Part shown: one piece after another, positions 23,734 through 31,695 of the stretch | Position numbering within the stretch: the first letter of the stretch is position 1 | How the letters are laid out: each line of letters opens with the position of its first letter | Source of the DNA: Actinokineospora pegani | Lineage (GTDB): Bacteria > Actinomycetota > Actinomycetes > Mycobacteriales > Pseudonocardiaceae | DNA length: 64,000 nt | NCBI RefSeq assembly: GCF_009745975.1 | Contig: NZ_WHOL01000056.1 | Span: 36,417 to 100,416, forward strand | Direction of reading: 5' to 3' | Translations under genes and position numbers: made by a program | Notes under the pieces: generated by a model | The model's database searches: none | Told to the model about the DNA's origin: nothing | The model's input: only the letters and a program-made list of their open reading frames with translations

Positions 23734-24354
23734 ATGAAGGAATCCACAATCGGGTCGTGGCTGGCCGACCTCGGCGATCGTACCCCGACACCGGGCGGGG
23801 GCGGCGCCGCGGCGCTGCTGGCCGCCACCGGGGCGTCGCTGGTCGGCATGGTCAGCTCCTACACGACCGGCGGCAAGTGGGCCGACCGCGAGGAGGACAT
23901 GCTCAAGGTCAAGGCGGAGGCGGACCTGCTGCGCGACCAGGCGCTGGCGCTGGCCGACGCCGACGCCGACGCGTTCGCCGCCGTGGGTTCGGCCTACGGG
24001 CTGCCGCGCGGCACCGACGAGGACAAGGCCGCGCGCCGCGAGGCGATCCAGGCCGCGCTCAAGGGAGCCGCGCAGCCGCCGGTCGACACCGGGGGCGTCG
24101 CCGCCCGCGTGGTGGAGCTGGCCGAGGGCCTGGTCGAGCGGGGCAACCCGAACGTGGTCTCCGACGTGGCCGTCGCCGCGTCCAGCGCCGCCGCGGCGCT
24201 GGAGTCGGCCATCGTGAACATCGAGATCAACGCTGGGTCCATCAAGGACACCGAGGTCGTCGACGGGCTGCGCGCCGAGGTCGACAAGCTCACCGGGGCC
24301 ATCGAGCGGGCCCGCCGGGTCGTCGAGCGCGTGCGGGAGGGCCTCCGTGGCTGA
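23734..24354 (+). CDS. fchA: FchA-type methenyltetrahydrofolate cyclohydrolase (cyclodeaminase/cyclohydrolase family)
   Basis: A 206-residue helical protein of the formimidoyl-THF cyclodeaminase/cyclohydrolase family. SWLADLGDRTPTPGGGGAAALLAATGASLVGMV is the glycine-rich signature, and NPNVVSDVAVAASSAAAALESAIVNIEINAGSIKD is the conserved helix pair in the C-terminal half. Without a formiminotransferase partner, FchA proteins interconvert methenyl- and formyl-THF. It overlaps folD by 8 nt, and this folD has lost the residue needed for the same reaction, so FchA is probably the working cyclohydrolase of the pair. ATG start at 23734. Confidence 0.85.
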   Translation: MKESTIGSWLADLGDRTPTPGGGGAAALLAATGASLVGMVSSYTTGGKWADREEDMLKVKAEADLLRDQALALADADADAFAAVGSAYGLPRGTDEDKAARREAIQAALKGAAQPPVDTGGVAARVVELAEGLVERGNPNVVSDVAVAASSAAAALESAIVNIEINAGSIKDTEVVDGLRAEVDKLTGAIERARRVVERVREGLRG

Positions 24355-25192
24355 GTCGCTGTCCGGCAAGGCCCTCGCGGCCCAGATCCGCGCGGACGTC
24401 ACCGAACGCGCGGCCAAGCTGGCCGCCGACGGGACCACCCCGACCCTGGCCATCGTCGTGGCCACCGAGGACGAGGGCACGCTCTGGTACGTGCGCTCGA
24501 TCGTCAAGGCCGCGGCCAAGGTCGGCGTCGAGGCGGTCATCCGCACCGTCGGGCCGACCGCCGAGGCCATCGCCGCCGAGCTGTCCGAGCGCGCGGCCGA
24601 CGACGCCACGCACGGGATCATCCTGCAGACCCCGCTGCCCGACGGCGTGTCGCTGTCCGACCTGGCGCACCTGGTCCCCGCGGCCAAGGACGTCGACGGG
24701 GCGAGCCCGGTCAGCGCGGGCAACCTGGTCATCGGCACCCCGGCGTTCGCCCCCGCCACCGCCCAGGCGTGCCTGGAGCTGCTGGCCCACCACGGCGTCT
24801 ACCTCACGGGCAAGCGGGCCGTGGTCGTCGGCCGCTCCGCCGTCGTCGGCAAGCCGGTCGCGCAACTGCTGCTGCGCGCCGACGCGACGGTCACCGTCAC
24901 CCACTCCCGCACGGCCGACCTGCCCGCCGTGGCCCGCACCGCCGAGGTGCTGGTCGTGGCGATCGGCCGGGCGAACTTCGTCAGCGCCGACCACGTCGCC
25001 CCCGGCGCGGTCGTCGTCGACGTCGGCACCAACACCGCCGAGGACGGGTCGCTGGTCGGCGACGTGCAGGCGTCCTCGGTCGAGCCGGTCGCCGGGGCGC
25101 TCTCCCCGGTCCCCGGCGGGGTCGGTCCGGTCACCACCGCGCTGCTGCTGCGGCACACCGTGTCCGCCGCCGAGGGCGGGTTCGACCGGTAG
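24347..25192 (+). CDS. folD: Methylenetetrahydrofolate dehydrogenase FolD, cyclohydrolase lysine missing
   Basis: A 281-residue FolD homologue. It keeps the folate-site Gln (ILQTPLP), the KDVDG motif near residue 108, the NADP-binding VVVGRSAVVGKPVA and the C-terminal TPVPGGVGP-like block (SPVPGGVGPVTTALL). In characterised FolD proteins the motif YVxxKxK carries the lysine essential for the cyclohydrolase step; here it reads YVRSIVK, with Ile at residue 52 in place of that Lys. The dehydrogenase reaction should remain. The GTG start lies within the fchA end. It appears to be a dehydrogenase-only version paired with a separate cyclohydrolase. Confidence 0.9.
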   Translation: MAESLSGKALAAQIRADVTERAAKLAADGTTPTLAIVVATEDEGTLWYVRSIVKAAAKVGVEAVIRTVGPTAEAIAAELSERAADDATHGIILQTPLPDGVSLSDLAHLVPAAKDVDGASPVSAGNLVIGTPAFAPATAQACLELLAHHGVYLTGKRAVVVGRSAVVGKPVAQLLLRADATVTVTHSRTADLPAVARTAEVLVVAIGRANFVSADHVAPGAVVVDVGTNTAEDGSLVGDVQASSVEPVAGALSPVPGGVGPVTTALLLRHTVSAAEGGFDR

Positions 25193-25282
25193 CCGCGGCG
25201 GGTCGGTGGTGCGGGCCAGGGCATGTCCTAGGTCACCCTCGCCCGCTGGTGATCCACTCGTATTGTCGGGTGGGGCCGCCGG

Positions 25283-25301
25283 TAAGGGTAGCCTCACTTC
25301 C
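25283..25301 (+). promoter_or_regulatory. Candidate iron box (DmdR1/IdeR site) for the siderophore operon
   Basis: TAAGGGTAGCCTCACTTCC matches 13 of 19 positions of the actinomycete iron box TTAGGTTAGGCTCACCTAA, with the strongest match in the centre and right half. It lies 18 bp before the ATG of the first siderophore gene, where a DtxR-family repressor would block transcription when iron is plentiful. Confidence 0.6.
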
Positions 25302-25318
25302 CGACTCGAAGGGGTCCG

Positions 25319-26665
25319 ATGACGCACGAGATCGCCGCGCTGGCCGAGCCGGACGCGGTCCGCGCGTTGGTGTCGGTCGCCCTGGACGCGCTCGCCGCCG
25401 GGGTGGCCGACCGCGGCGGCCCGCTGCCCCGGGGCGGCCCGGACGCGCTGGTCTCGGTCGACGACCCGCTGCCCGCCGCCGGCATCGGCGCCGCGGCCGC
25501 GCTGGCCGGGCTGACCCGGCGGCTGGCCGCGGGCGCCGCCGACCCGGCCGACCCGTGGTGCGCCGCGCACCTGCACTGCCCGCCGCTGGCCGTGGCCGCC
25601 GCGGCCGACCTGGTCGCCAGCGTGCTCAACCCGTCGATGGACTCCTGGGACCAGGCGCCCGCGGCCAGCAGGCTCGAGGCCGAGCTGACCAGGGGCCTGG
25701 CCCGGCTCTGCCACCCCGGCGCCGCGGCCCCGGACGCGCTGGTGACCACCGGTGGGACCGAGTCGAACCTGCTCGGGCTGCTGCTGGCCCGGGAGAACCT
25801 GGGCCCGGTCACCGTGCTGTGCGGGCGCAACGCCCACCACAGCGTCGCCCGCGCCGCCTGGCTGCTCGGCCTGCGCGAACCGGTCGCGGTGGACTGCTCC
25901 GGCGACCGCGTCGACCCGGCCGCGCTGACCGCCGCGCTGGCCGGGGTCGACGGGCCGACCGCGGTCGTCGCGACGATGGGCACCACCAACACCGGCGCGC
26001 TGGACCCGCTGCCGGAGATCACCGCCGCCGCCCGCGCCGCGGGCTCCTGGCTGCACGTCGACGCCGCCTACGCGGGCGCGCTGCTGTTCAGCGACCGCCG
26101 CCGCGACCTGGTCGCGGGGCTGGCCGGGGCCGACTCGGTGGCCATGGACCTGCACAAGTTCGGCTGGCAGCCGATCGCCGCCGGGCTGCTGACCTGCGCG
26201 GACGCGGGCGTGCTCGCCACCATGACCGCCCGCGCCGACTACCTGTCCGCCGACGACGACACCGAGGCGGGCCTGCCCGACCTGCTCGGCCGCTCGCTGC
26301 GCACGTCCCGGCGCCCGGACGCGTTCAAGATCGCCGTGACGCTGCGCGCGCTCGGCCGCTCCGGGGTCGGCGCGATGATCGACCACTGCTGCGACACCGC
26401 CACCGCCGTCGCCGCCGAGATCGCCGACCGGCCCGACCTGCTGCTGTGGGGGCCGCCCGCGCTGTCGACCGTCGTGTTCCGCCCGTCGGAGGCCGCCGAC
26501 GAGGCCGTCGCCCGGTTGCGGCGCGACCTGCTGCTGTCCGGGCGGGCGGTGCTGGGCCGGGCCACGCTCGACGGGCGGCTGTGGCTCAAGCTGACCCTGC
26601 TGCACCCGCACGCCACCGCCGACGGGTACCGGCCGCTGCTCGACCTGGTCGCGGGGGCGGCATGA
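25319..26665 (+). CDS. PLP-dependent decarboxylase of a siderophore cluster (lysine/diaminobutyrate decarboxylase type)
   Basis: A 448-residue group II PLP decarboxylase. It has CPPLAVAAAADLVASVLNPSMDSWDQ near residue 85, TTGGTESNLLGLLLARE near 145, HVDAAYAGALL near 245 (Asp contacting PLP) and the Schiff-base lysine in DLHKFGWQP (K280). Siderophore members of this family (DesA, RhbB) make cadaverine or diaminopropane for hydroxamate assembly. Lysine, ornithine and diaminobutyrate cannot be told apart by eye. It opens a four-gene operon linked by 4-nt overlaps, behind an iron box. Confidence 0.85.
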   Translation: MTHEIAALAEPDAVRALVSVALDALAAGVADRGGPLPRGGPDALVSVDDPLPAAGIGAAAALAGLTRRLAAGAADPADPWCAAHLHCPPLAVAAAADLVASVLNPSMDSWDQAPAASRLEAELTRGLARLCHPGAAAPDALVTTGGTESNLLGLLLARENLGPVTVLCGRNAHHSVARAAWLLGLREPVAVDCSGDRVDPAALTAALAGVDGPTAVVATMGTTNTGALDPLPEITAAARAAGSWLHVDAAYAGALLFSDRRRDLVAGLAGADSVAMDLHKFGWQPIAAGLLTCADAGVLATMTARADYLSADDDTEAGLPDLLGRSLRTSRRPDAFKIAVTLRALGRSGVGAMIDHCCDTATAVAAEIADRPDLLLWGPPALSTVVFRPSEAADEAVARLRRDLLLSGRAVLGRATLDGRLWLKLTLLHPHATADGYRPLLDLVAGAA

Positions 26666-27939
26666 CCGTGCGGGTCCTCGACCTGGCCGGGGTCGGCGCG
26701 GGTCCGTTCAACCTGTCGCTGGCCGCGCTGGCGTCGGGGACCGGGCTGGCCACGGCGTTGTTCGAGCGGGAGCCGGAGTTCCACTGGCACCCGGGCATGA
26801 TGATCGAGGGCGCCACGCTGCAGGTGCCGTTCCTGGCGGACCTGGTCAGCCTGGTCGAGCCCGCGCACCCGCTGTCGTTCCTGAGCTACCTGCGCGACCG
26901 CGACCGGTTGTTCCCGTTCTACTTCGCCGAGAAGTTCCACATCCCGCGCGCGGAGTACGACGACTACTGCCGCTGGGCGGCGCACCGCTTGCCGTGCAAC
27001 TTCTCCAGGAATGTTCGCACTGTCCGGTGGTCAGACAGGGATGAGTTGTTTGAGCTCGATGTGGACGGTGAGCGTGTTCTTGCGCGCGCGGTCGTCCTCG
27101 GTGTGGGAACAGGGGCACACGTTCCGGAACCGCTGCGGGGCATGGACCGTGTGACGCATTCCGCGCGGTACCTGGAATCCCGCGACCGGTTGGTCGCCGC
27201 TGACGACGTCACCGTCATCGGCTCTGGGCAGTCTGGGGCCGAGGTGTTCCTGGACTTGTTGCGCAGACGCGCTGGTGGGGTGCGCTGGCTGACGCGCACC
27301 CGCGCGTTCGCGCCGATGGAGTACTCGAAGCTGGGGCTCGAGCAGTTCACCCCCGACTACACCCGCTACTTCCGTGGGCTGCCCACCGCTGTCCGTGACG
27401 CTCTAGTCCCTTCGCAGTGGCAGCTCTACAAAGCAATCGATGCCGACACCATCGCTGAGATCCACGAAGAGCTCTATCGGCGCACCGTCGGCGGCGGATG
27501 GCCCTCGGCCGTGCTCGCGCCGGGCGTCGAGGTCACCGCGGCCACCGCTGTCGACGACGGGCTTGAACTGGCATTGCGCCACGTGGACCAGGGCGGTGAC
27601 TTCACGCTGCGCACCTCCGAGGTCGTCTGCGCCACCGGATACGCGGAGCGGGACCTGGGCGAGCTGCTCGGCGACCTGCCCGCGCCCGACGCGTCCGGCA
27701 GGCTGGTCATCGACGCCGATTTCCGGGTGGCCCTGCGCACGGGGATCACCGGCAGCCTCTACGCGCAGAACGCGGAGAGGCACACGCACGGGGTGGGAGC
27801 CCCGGATCTGGGACTGGCGGCGTGGCGCGCCGCCACCATCCTGAACGCGGTGTGCGGGAGGGTGGTGCACCGGCTCCCGGACCGGACGGCGTTCACCACG
27901 TTCGGACTGGGCGGCGAAACCGAGGGGAGCGGTCTGTGA
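26662..27939 (+). CDS. Siderophore amine N-monooxygenase (IucD/SidA/DesB family)
   Basis: A 425-residue FAD- and NADPH-dependent N-hydroxylase that would hydroxylate a terminal amine (lysine, ornithine or a diamine). The FAD site is GVGAGPFNLSLAALA near residue 10; EFHWHPGMMIEGATLQVPFLADLV is family-typical. The NADPH site is VIGSGQSGAEVF near residue 185, and the ATGY motif is CATGYAERDL near 320. It is coupled to the decarboxylase by ATGA. From about 27001 to 27480 third codon positions are noticeably less GC-rich than in the first 340 bp of the same gene. Confidence 0.92.
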   Translation: MTVRVLDLAGVGAGPFNLSLAALASGTGLATALFEREPEFHWHPGMMIEGATLQVPFLADLVSLVEPAHPLSFLSYLRDRDRLFPFYFAEKFHIPRAEYDDYCRWAAHRLPCNFSRNVRTVRWSDRDELFELDVDGERVLARAVVLGVGTGAHVPEPLRGMDRVTHSARYLESRDRLVAADDVTVIGSGQSGAEVFLDLLRRRAGGVRWLTRTRAFAPMEYSKLGLEQFTPDYTRYFRGLPTAVRDALVPSQWQLYKAIDADTIAEIHEELYRRTVGGGWPSAVLAPGVEVTAATAVDDGLELALRHVDQGGDFTLRTSEVVCATGYAERDLGELLGDLPAPDASGRLVIDADFRVALRTGITGSLYAQNAERHTHGVGAPDLGLAAWRAATILNAVCGRVVHRLPDRTAFTTFGLGGETEGSGL

Positions 27940-29699
27940 CCGGGACGTGGCGCGAGGCGGGGTCGCTGGTGGCCCACAAGGCGCTGGGCGAGCTGAGCTA
28001 CGAGGGCCTGCTGCGGCCGGAGCCCGACGGCGAGCCGGACGAGCGCGGGCACCGGCCCTGGCGGCTGGGGCTGGCGGGCGGCGCGGTCTACCGGTTCGCC
28101 GCCCGGCGCGGCGCGTTCGAGTCGTGGTCGGTGCTGGCCGGGAGCGCCACCCGCGACGGCGAACCCGTCGACGACCCGCGCGCCCTGCTGCTCGACGCCC
28201 GCGCCGAGCTGGGCCTGACCGGGTTGCGGCTGGCGGACGTGCTCTCCGAGCTGACCTCCACCGTCGCCAACGAGGCCGCGCGCCTCGACCGCGCCGTCAC
28301 CGCCGCGGAACTGGTCGACATCGACTACGACAGCGCCGACAGCCACCTCACCGGCCACCCGCGCATCCTCGTCAACAAGGGGCGCGTCGGCTTCTCCGCC
28401 GCCGACCGCGCCCGCTACGCCCCGGAGTCCGGCGCGACCTTCGCCCTGCCGTGGCTGGCCGTGCACCGCGACCACGCGTCCTTCCGCGGTGTCGAGGGCC
28501 TGTCCGCCGACGGGCTGCTGACCGAGGAGCTCGGCCCCGAGCTGCTGGCCGCGTTCCGGGCCAAGCTCGACAACCCTGACGACTACGTCCTGGTGCCCGT
28601 GCACCCGTGGCAGCTCGACGACGTCATCGGCGTGCTCTACGCCGCCGAGATCGCGGAGGGCTCGGTGGTGCTGGTGGGGGAGAGCACCGACCACTACCGC
28701 CCGCACCAGACCGTGCGGACCCTGGCCAACGCCACCGACGCGGTCCGCCGCGACGTCAAGACGGCCGTGTCGGTGCGCAACACGCTCGTCTACCGGGGAC
28801 TCGCGGCGGCGGCGACGCTGGCCGCGCCGGAGGTCACCACGTGGCTGCGGCGGGTGCACGAGTCCGACCCGCTGCTGCGCGACGAGTACCGGTTCGACCT
28901 GCTCGGCGAGGTCGCCAGCGTGTCGGTGCGGCACCCGGTCTTCGGCGCGGTCGACGAACTGCCCTACCGGTTCCACGAGACGCTGGGCGCGTTGTGGCGC
29001 GAACCGGTCCGCACCACCCTGGAGCCGGGGGAGAGGGCGCTGTCCTTCGCCGCATTGCCCTATCGCGGCCCGGATGGTGTCTCAGTCGTCTCTTATCTGA
29101 TCGAGTCATCGGGGCTGTCGGCTGACGAGTGGATGGGGCATTTGCTCGACCTGGTGCTCACACCATTGCTGCACTGGCTCCTGGAGCACGGTGTCGGCTT
29201 CTGCCCGCACGGCCAGAACCTCATCCTCGTCACCGATGAGGAAGGGGTGCCGCTGCGGGTCGCCATCAAGGACTTCGCGCAGGGCGTCGACCTGTTGGAC
29301 GAGGAGCTGCCCTCCTACGCGTGGCTGGGCGCCGAGGCGAACGCGGACATGCTGCGCTGGCCCGCGCACCTGTTGGTGCAGTCGCTGTTCAGCTCTGTCT
29401 TCGCGGGGCAGTTGCGGTTCATCGCTGAGGTCCTCTACGACGACTTGGACTACCCGCGCGCGCGGCTGTGGGAGCAGGTGCGCCAGATCGTCGGCCGCTA
29501 CCGCGACGCGCACCCGTCCTCGGCCGCCCGGTTCGACGCGTGCGGGCTGTTCGCCCCCGACCTCGAACGGGTCTGCCTCAACCGAGAGCACCTCGCGGGC
29601 GAGGGATTCGACAAGGTCGACCGCGACGACGAGTTCGACGTCCGCTTCGGCCGCGCCCCCAACCCGCTGGCCGGTCCCGACCCCGAGGGGGCGTGGTGA
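27936..29699 (+). CDS. NRPS-independent siderophore synthetase (IucA/IucC family)
   Basis: A 587-residue NIS synthetase that joins a carboxylate to an N-hydroxylated amine through an acyl-adenylate. Family motifs are seen: DSADSHLTGHPRILVNKGRVGF near residue 130, PVHPWQLDDVI near 222, VKTAVSVRNTLVYRGL near 272 and a C-terminal GFCPHGQNLILV and IKDFAQGVDLL (the ferric-iron-reductase-like C-terminal region). The length is typical of DesD and IucC. The GTG start is coupled to the monooxygenase stop. A lower-GC3 stretch runs from about 29041 to 29430. Confidence 0.93.
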   Translation: MTGTWREAGSLVAHKALGELSYEGLLRPEPDGEPDERGHRPWRLGLAGGAVYRFAARRGAFESWSVLAGSATRDGEPVDDPRALLLDARAELGLTGLRLADVLSELTSTVANEAARLDRAVTAAELVDIDYDSADSHLTGHPRILVNKGRVGFSAADRARYAPESGATFALPWLAVHRDHASFRGVEGLSADGLLTEELGPELLAAFRAKLDNPDDYVLVPVHPWQLDDVIGVLYAAEIAEGSVVLVGESTDHYRPHQTVRTLANATDAVRRDVKTAVSVRNTLVYRGLAAAATLAAPEVTTWLRRVHESDPLLRDEYRFDLLGEVASVSVRHPVFGAVDELPYRFHETLGALWREPVRTTLEPGERALSFAALPYRGPDGVSVVSYLIESSGLSADEWMGHLLDLVLTPLLHWLLEHGVGFCPHGQNLILVTDEEGVPLRVAIKDFAQGVDLLDEELPSYAWLGAEANADMLRWPAHLLVQSLFSSVFAGQLRFIAEVLYDDLDYPRARLWEQVRQIVGRYRDAHPSSAARFDACGLFAPDLERVCLNREHLAGEGFDKVDRDDEFDVRFGRAPNPLAGPDPEGAW

Positions 29700-31054
29700 T
29701 CCTCGACCACCGCAGGCCCGTCGGCCCGCGCACCCTGGCCGACCGCGCCCGCAAGGCCTCCGCCCTGTCCGGGGTGCTGCGCGACGCCGTGTCCGCGGGC
29801 GAGGTCCGGCGGATCGCCTGCCTCGTGCCCGACCCGCACGCCCGCTTCGACGCGGTGGAGCTGGGCGCGACGTTCTTCGTCGACACCGTCCTGGCCTCGG
29901 GCTACGGCATGTGCGCCTACCTGTTCGGCACCGACGCCGAGCGCCGCGTCATCAACGCCCACGCCGTCGACCAGTTCCTCGGCGGCTACGGCGACCTGCG
30001 CCTGCGCCCCGACCTGGCCACCCTCGCCCCGCTGCCGGGCCGCGCCGGGGTGTGGGCCGTGGTCTGCGACGTCGAGTGGCCCGACGGGCGCCCGGTCCCC
30101 GAGGCCCCGCGCACCTTCCTGCGCGACCAGCTCACGGCGTTGGAGCAGGTCGGAGTGGTCCCCTCGGTCGGCATCGAGCACGAGGTCACCTTCACCGAGC
30201 CGGACGGCACCCCCCTGGTCCGCGACGGCCTGGACTACTCCGTGCAGGCCCTGAGCCCGCTGCGCCCCCTGCTGTCCCGAGTGGACGAAGCCCTCGACGA
30301 ACTGGACCTGGGCCTGGAATCCGCCCGAGGCGAGGTCCACCCCGCCCAGTACGAGTACGTCCTCCGCCACCGCGACGCCCTGGCCGCCTGCGACGACGCC
30401 ATGCTCCAGCAGATGGCCATCCGCTCCACCGCCGCGGCCGCGGGCCTGCGCGCGGGCTACCTCGCCGCCGAGTCCCCGGACACCGGCAGCTCCTGCCACG
30501 TCCACCTGTCCCTGGCAGACCCCAACGGCGCCCCTCTCGGCGCGGGCTCCCGCCCCACCGAGCTGTCCACCCTCTTCGGCCACTTCCTGGCCGGGGTCCT
30601 GCGCGCGGCCCCGGACCTCACCCCCTTCTGGGCCCCCACCTGGAACTCCTACGTCCGCCTGCGCAACGCCCCGTTCTCCCCCCGTGTGATCAGTTGGGGC
30701 ATCGACAACCGCACCGCCTCGGTGCGCATCGCGGGCCACGGTCCCACCCTCCGCGTGGAAGCCCGCTTCGCGGGCGCCGACGCCCAGGTCCACCAGGTCG
30801 TGGCCGCTCTCATAGCCTCCGGCCTCTCCGGCGTCACCGACCGCCTGGACCCCCCACCCGAAGGCCGGGTCCAAGGCGACCTGGCCCGAACCCCCTGGGA
30901 CGCCCAAAACCGCCTGGCCACCTCGAAACTGGCCCCCACCCTGCTGGGCGAGGCCGTCGTGGAGCACAAACTCGCCATCTTCACCGAGGAGATCAACCAA
31001 GCCATCGACGCCGTGACCCCCTGGCACCGAGCCCACGGCGACCTGCGCGCCTAG
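29696..31054 (+). CDS. Glutamine-synthetase-like ligase in a siderophore operon
   Basis: A 452-residue protein of the glutamine synthetase superfamily, closest in character to gamma-glutamyl-polyamine ligases. Active-site blocks are present: GIEHEVTF (metal-binding Glu, near 161), GEVHPAQYEYVL near 220, TGSSCHVHLSL (H268, H270), NSYVRL, ISWGIDNRTASVRI and LRVEARF. The usual NPYLA after the last motif is replaced by AQVHQV. This family forms amide bonds from glutamate or related acids and an amine through an acyl phosphate. It is translationally coupled (GTGA) to the NIS synthetase, so it probably modifies or supplies a siderophore building block. A DesC-like acyltransferase is not present in the operon. 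Confidence 0.8.
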   Translation: MILDHRRPVGPRTLADRARKASALSGVLRDAVSAGEVRRIACLVPDPHARFDAVELGATFFVDTVLASGYGMCAYLFGTDAERRVINAHAVDQFLGGYGDLRLRPDLATLAPLPGRAGVWAVVCDVEWPDGRPVPEAPRTFLRDQLTALEQVGVVPSVGIEHEVTFTEPDGTPLVRDGLDYSVQALSPLRPLLSRVDEALDELDLGLESARGEVHPAQYEYVLRHRDALAACDDAMLQQMAIRSTAAAAGLRAGYLAAESPDTGSSCHVHLSLADPNGAPLGAGSRPTELSTLFGHFLAGVLRAAPDLTPFWAPTWNSYVRLRNAPFSPRVISWGIDNRTASVRIAGHGPTLRVEARFAGADAQVHQVVAALIASGLSGVTDRLDPPPEGRVQGDLARTPWDAQNRLATSKLAPTLLGEAVVEHKLAIFTEEINQAIDAVTPWHRAHGDLRA

Positions 31055-31530
31055 CCGATGCCGTGCCAACGGCCACCGCGCCAACTGGAGTACTCCTGCG
31101 CCACCTCGGTGACAAGGTCTCGCCAGCCGCTGGGGGTGGCCGGGAACCGGCGGTGGCGGGGCGAGATCAGCCAAGCCCGCGCCTGCTTGTCGACCACTAG
31201 GAGGACAACAGCGCGGAACTCGTCGTAGTCGTGCGTGACCGTCCAGAGCAGGCCGAGGGTGTACCGCCGAGTGACCAACCGCGGGCGCGCCAAGTCCAGG
31301 TCGTCAGGCCCGCGCTGATCCGAGTGCCACAGCGGCGTGATGCCGAGGCCACCGGTGTTGATCTCGGTGGGTTCCCGGGAGTGCTGGGTCAATTGGAAGA
31401 ACGACCGACCGGTCCACCGGCGGAGCTTGTGCAGGACGCGCGTTCGGCGAACCGACCACCGCAGATCGCGGGACGCCATGCGGACGATCTCTCGCGTTCG
31501 CGCCAACGCGCTCGCCTGGCCAGTGCCCAT
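31051..31530 (-). CDS. Hypothetical protein (159 aa)
   Basis: A 159-residue basic protein with no recognised domain. It begins MGTGQASALARTREIVRMASRDLRW and ends in a Trp-rich tail (SGWRDLVTEVAQEYSSWRGGRWHG); a hydrophobic strand-like core reads RAVVLLVVDKQARAWLIS. An upstream in-frame ATG at 31629 would add 33 residues. Codon use is less GC-biased than in the neighbours, which suggests a recent or weakly expressed gene. It is convergent with the siderophore operon, overlapping its last stop by 3 nt. Confidence 0.45.
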   Translation of the reverse strand: MGTGQASALARTREIVRMASRDLRWSVRRTRVLHKLRRWTGRSFFQLTQHSREPTEINTGGLGITPLWHSDQRGPDDLDLARPRLVTRRYTLGLLWTVTHDYDEFRAVVLLVVDKQARAWLISPRHRRFPATPSGWRDLVTEVAQEYSSWRGGRWHGIG

Positions 31531-31695
31531 GCCTGCGCCCCCTGCCGATGGTATGACCTGCGGAGGGTACGGCTGGGAATGGCGTAGACGTGCCACCTTG
31601 ACCGGTTCAAGCCACGGCCATTCGGCCACTGAGGTTCGGCTGGGCGGGACACGGATTGCTTTCCGTCTCCGCCCTACGGGTTCTCCGGTACTGGC

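Noticed and set aside
25283..31054. A plain desferrioxamine (desABCD) cluster
   Set aside because: The decarboxylase, monooxygenase and synthetase fit, but there is no DesC-like acyltransferase and an extra GS-like ligase is coupled to the synthetase.
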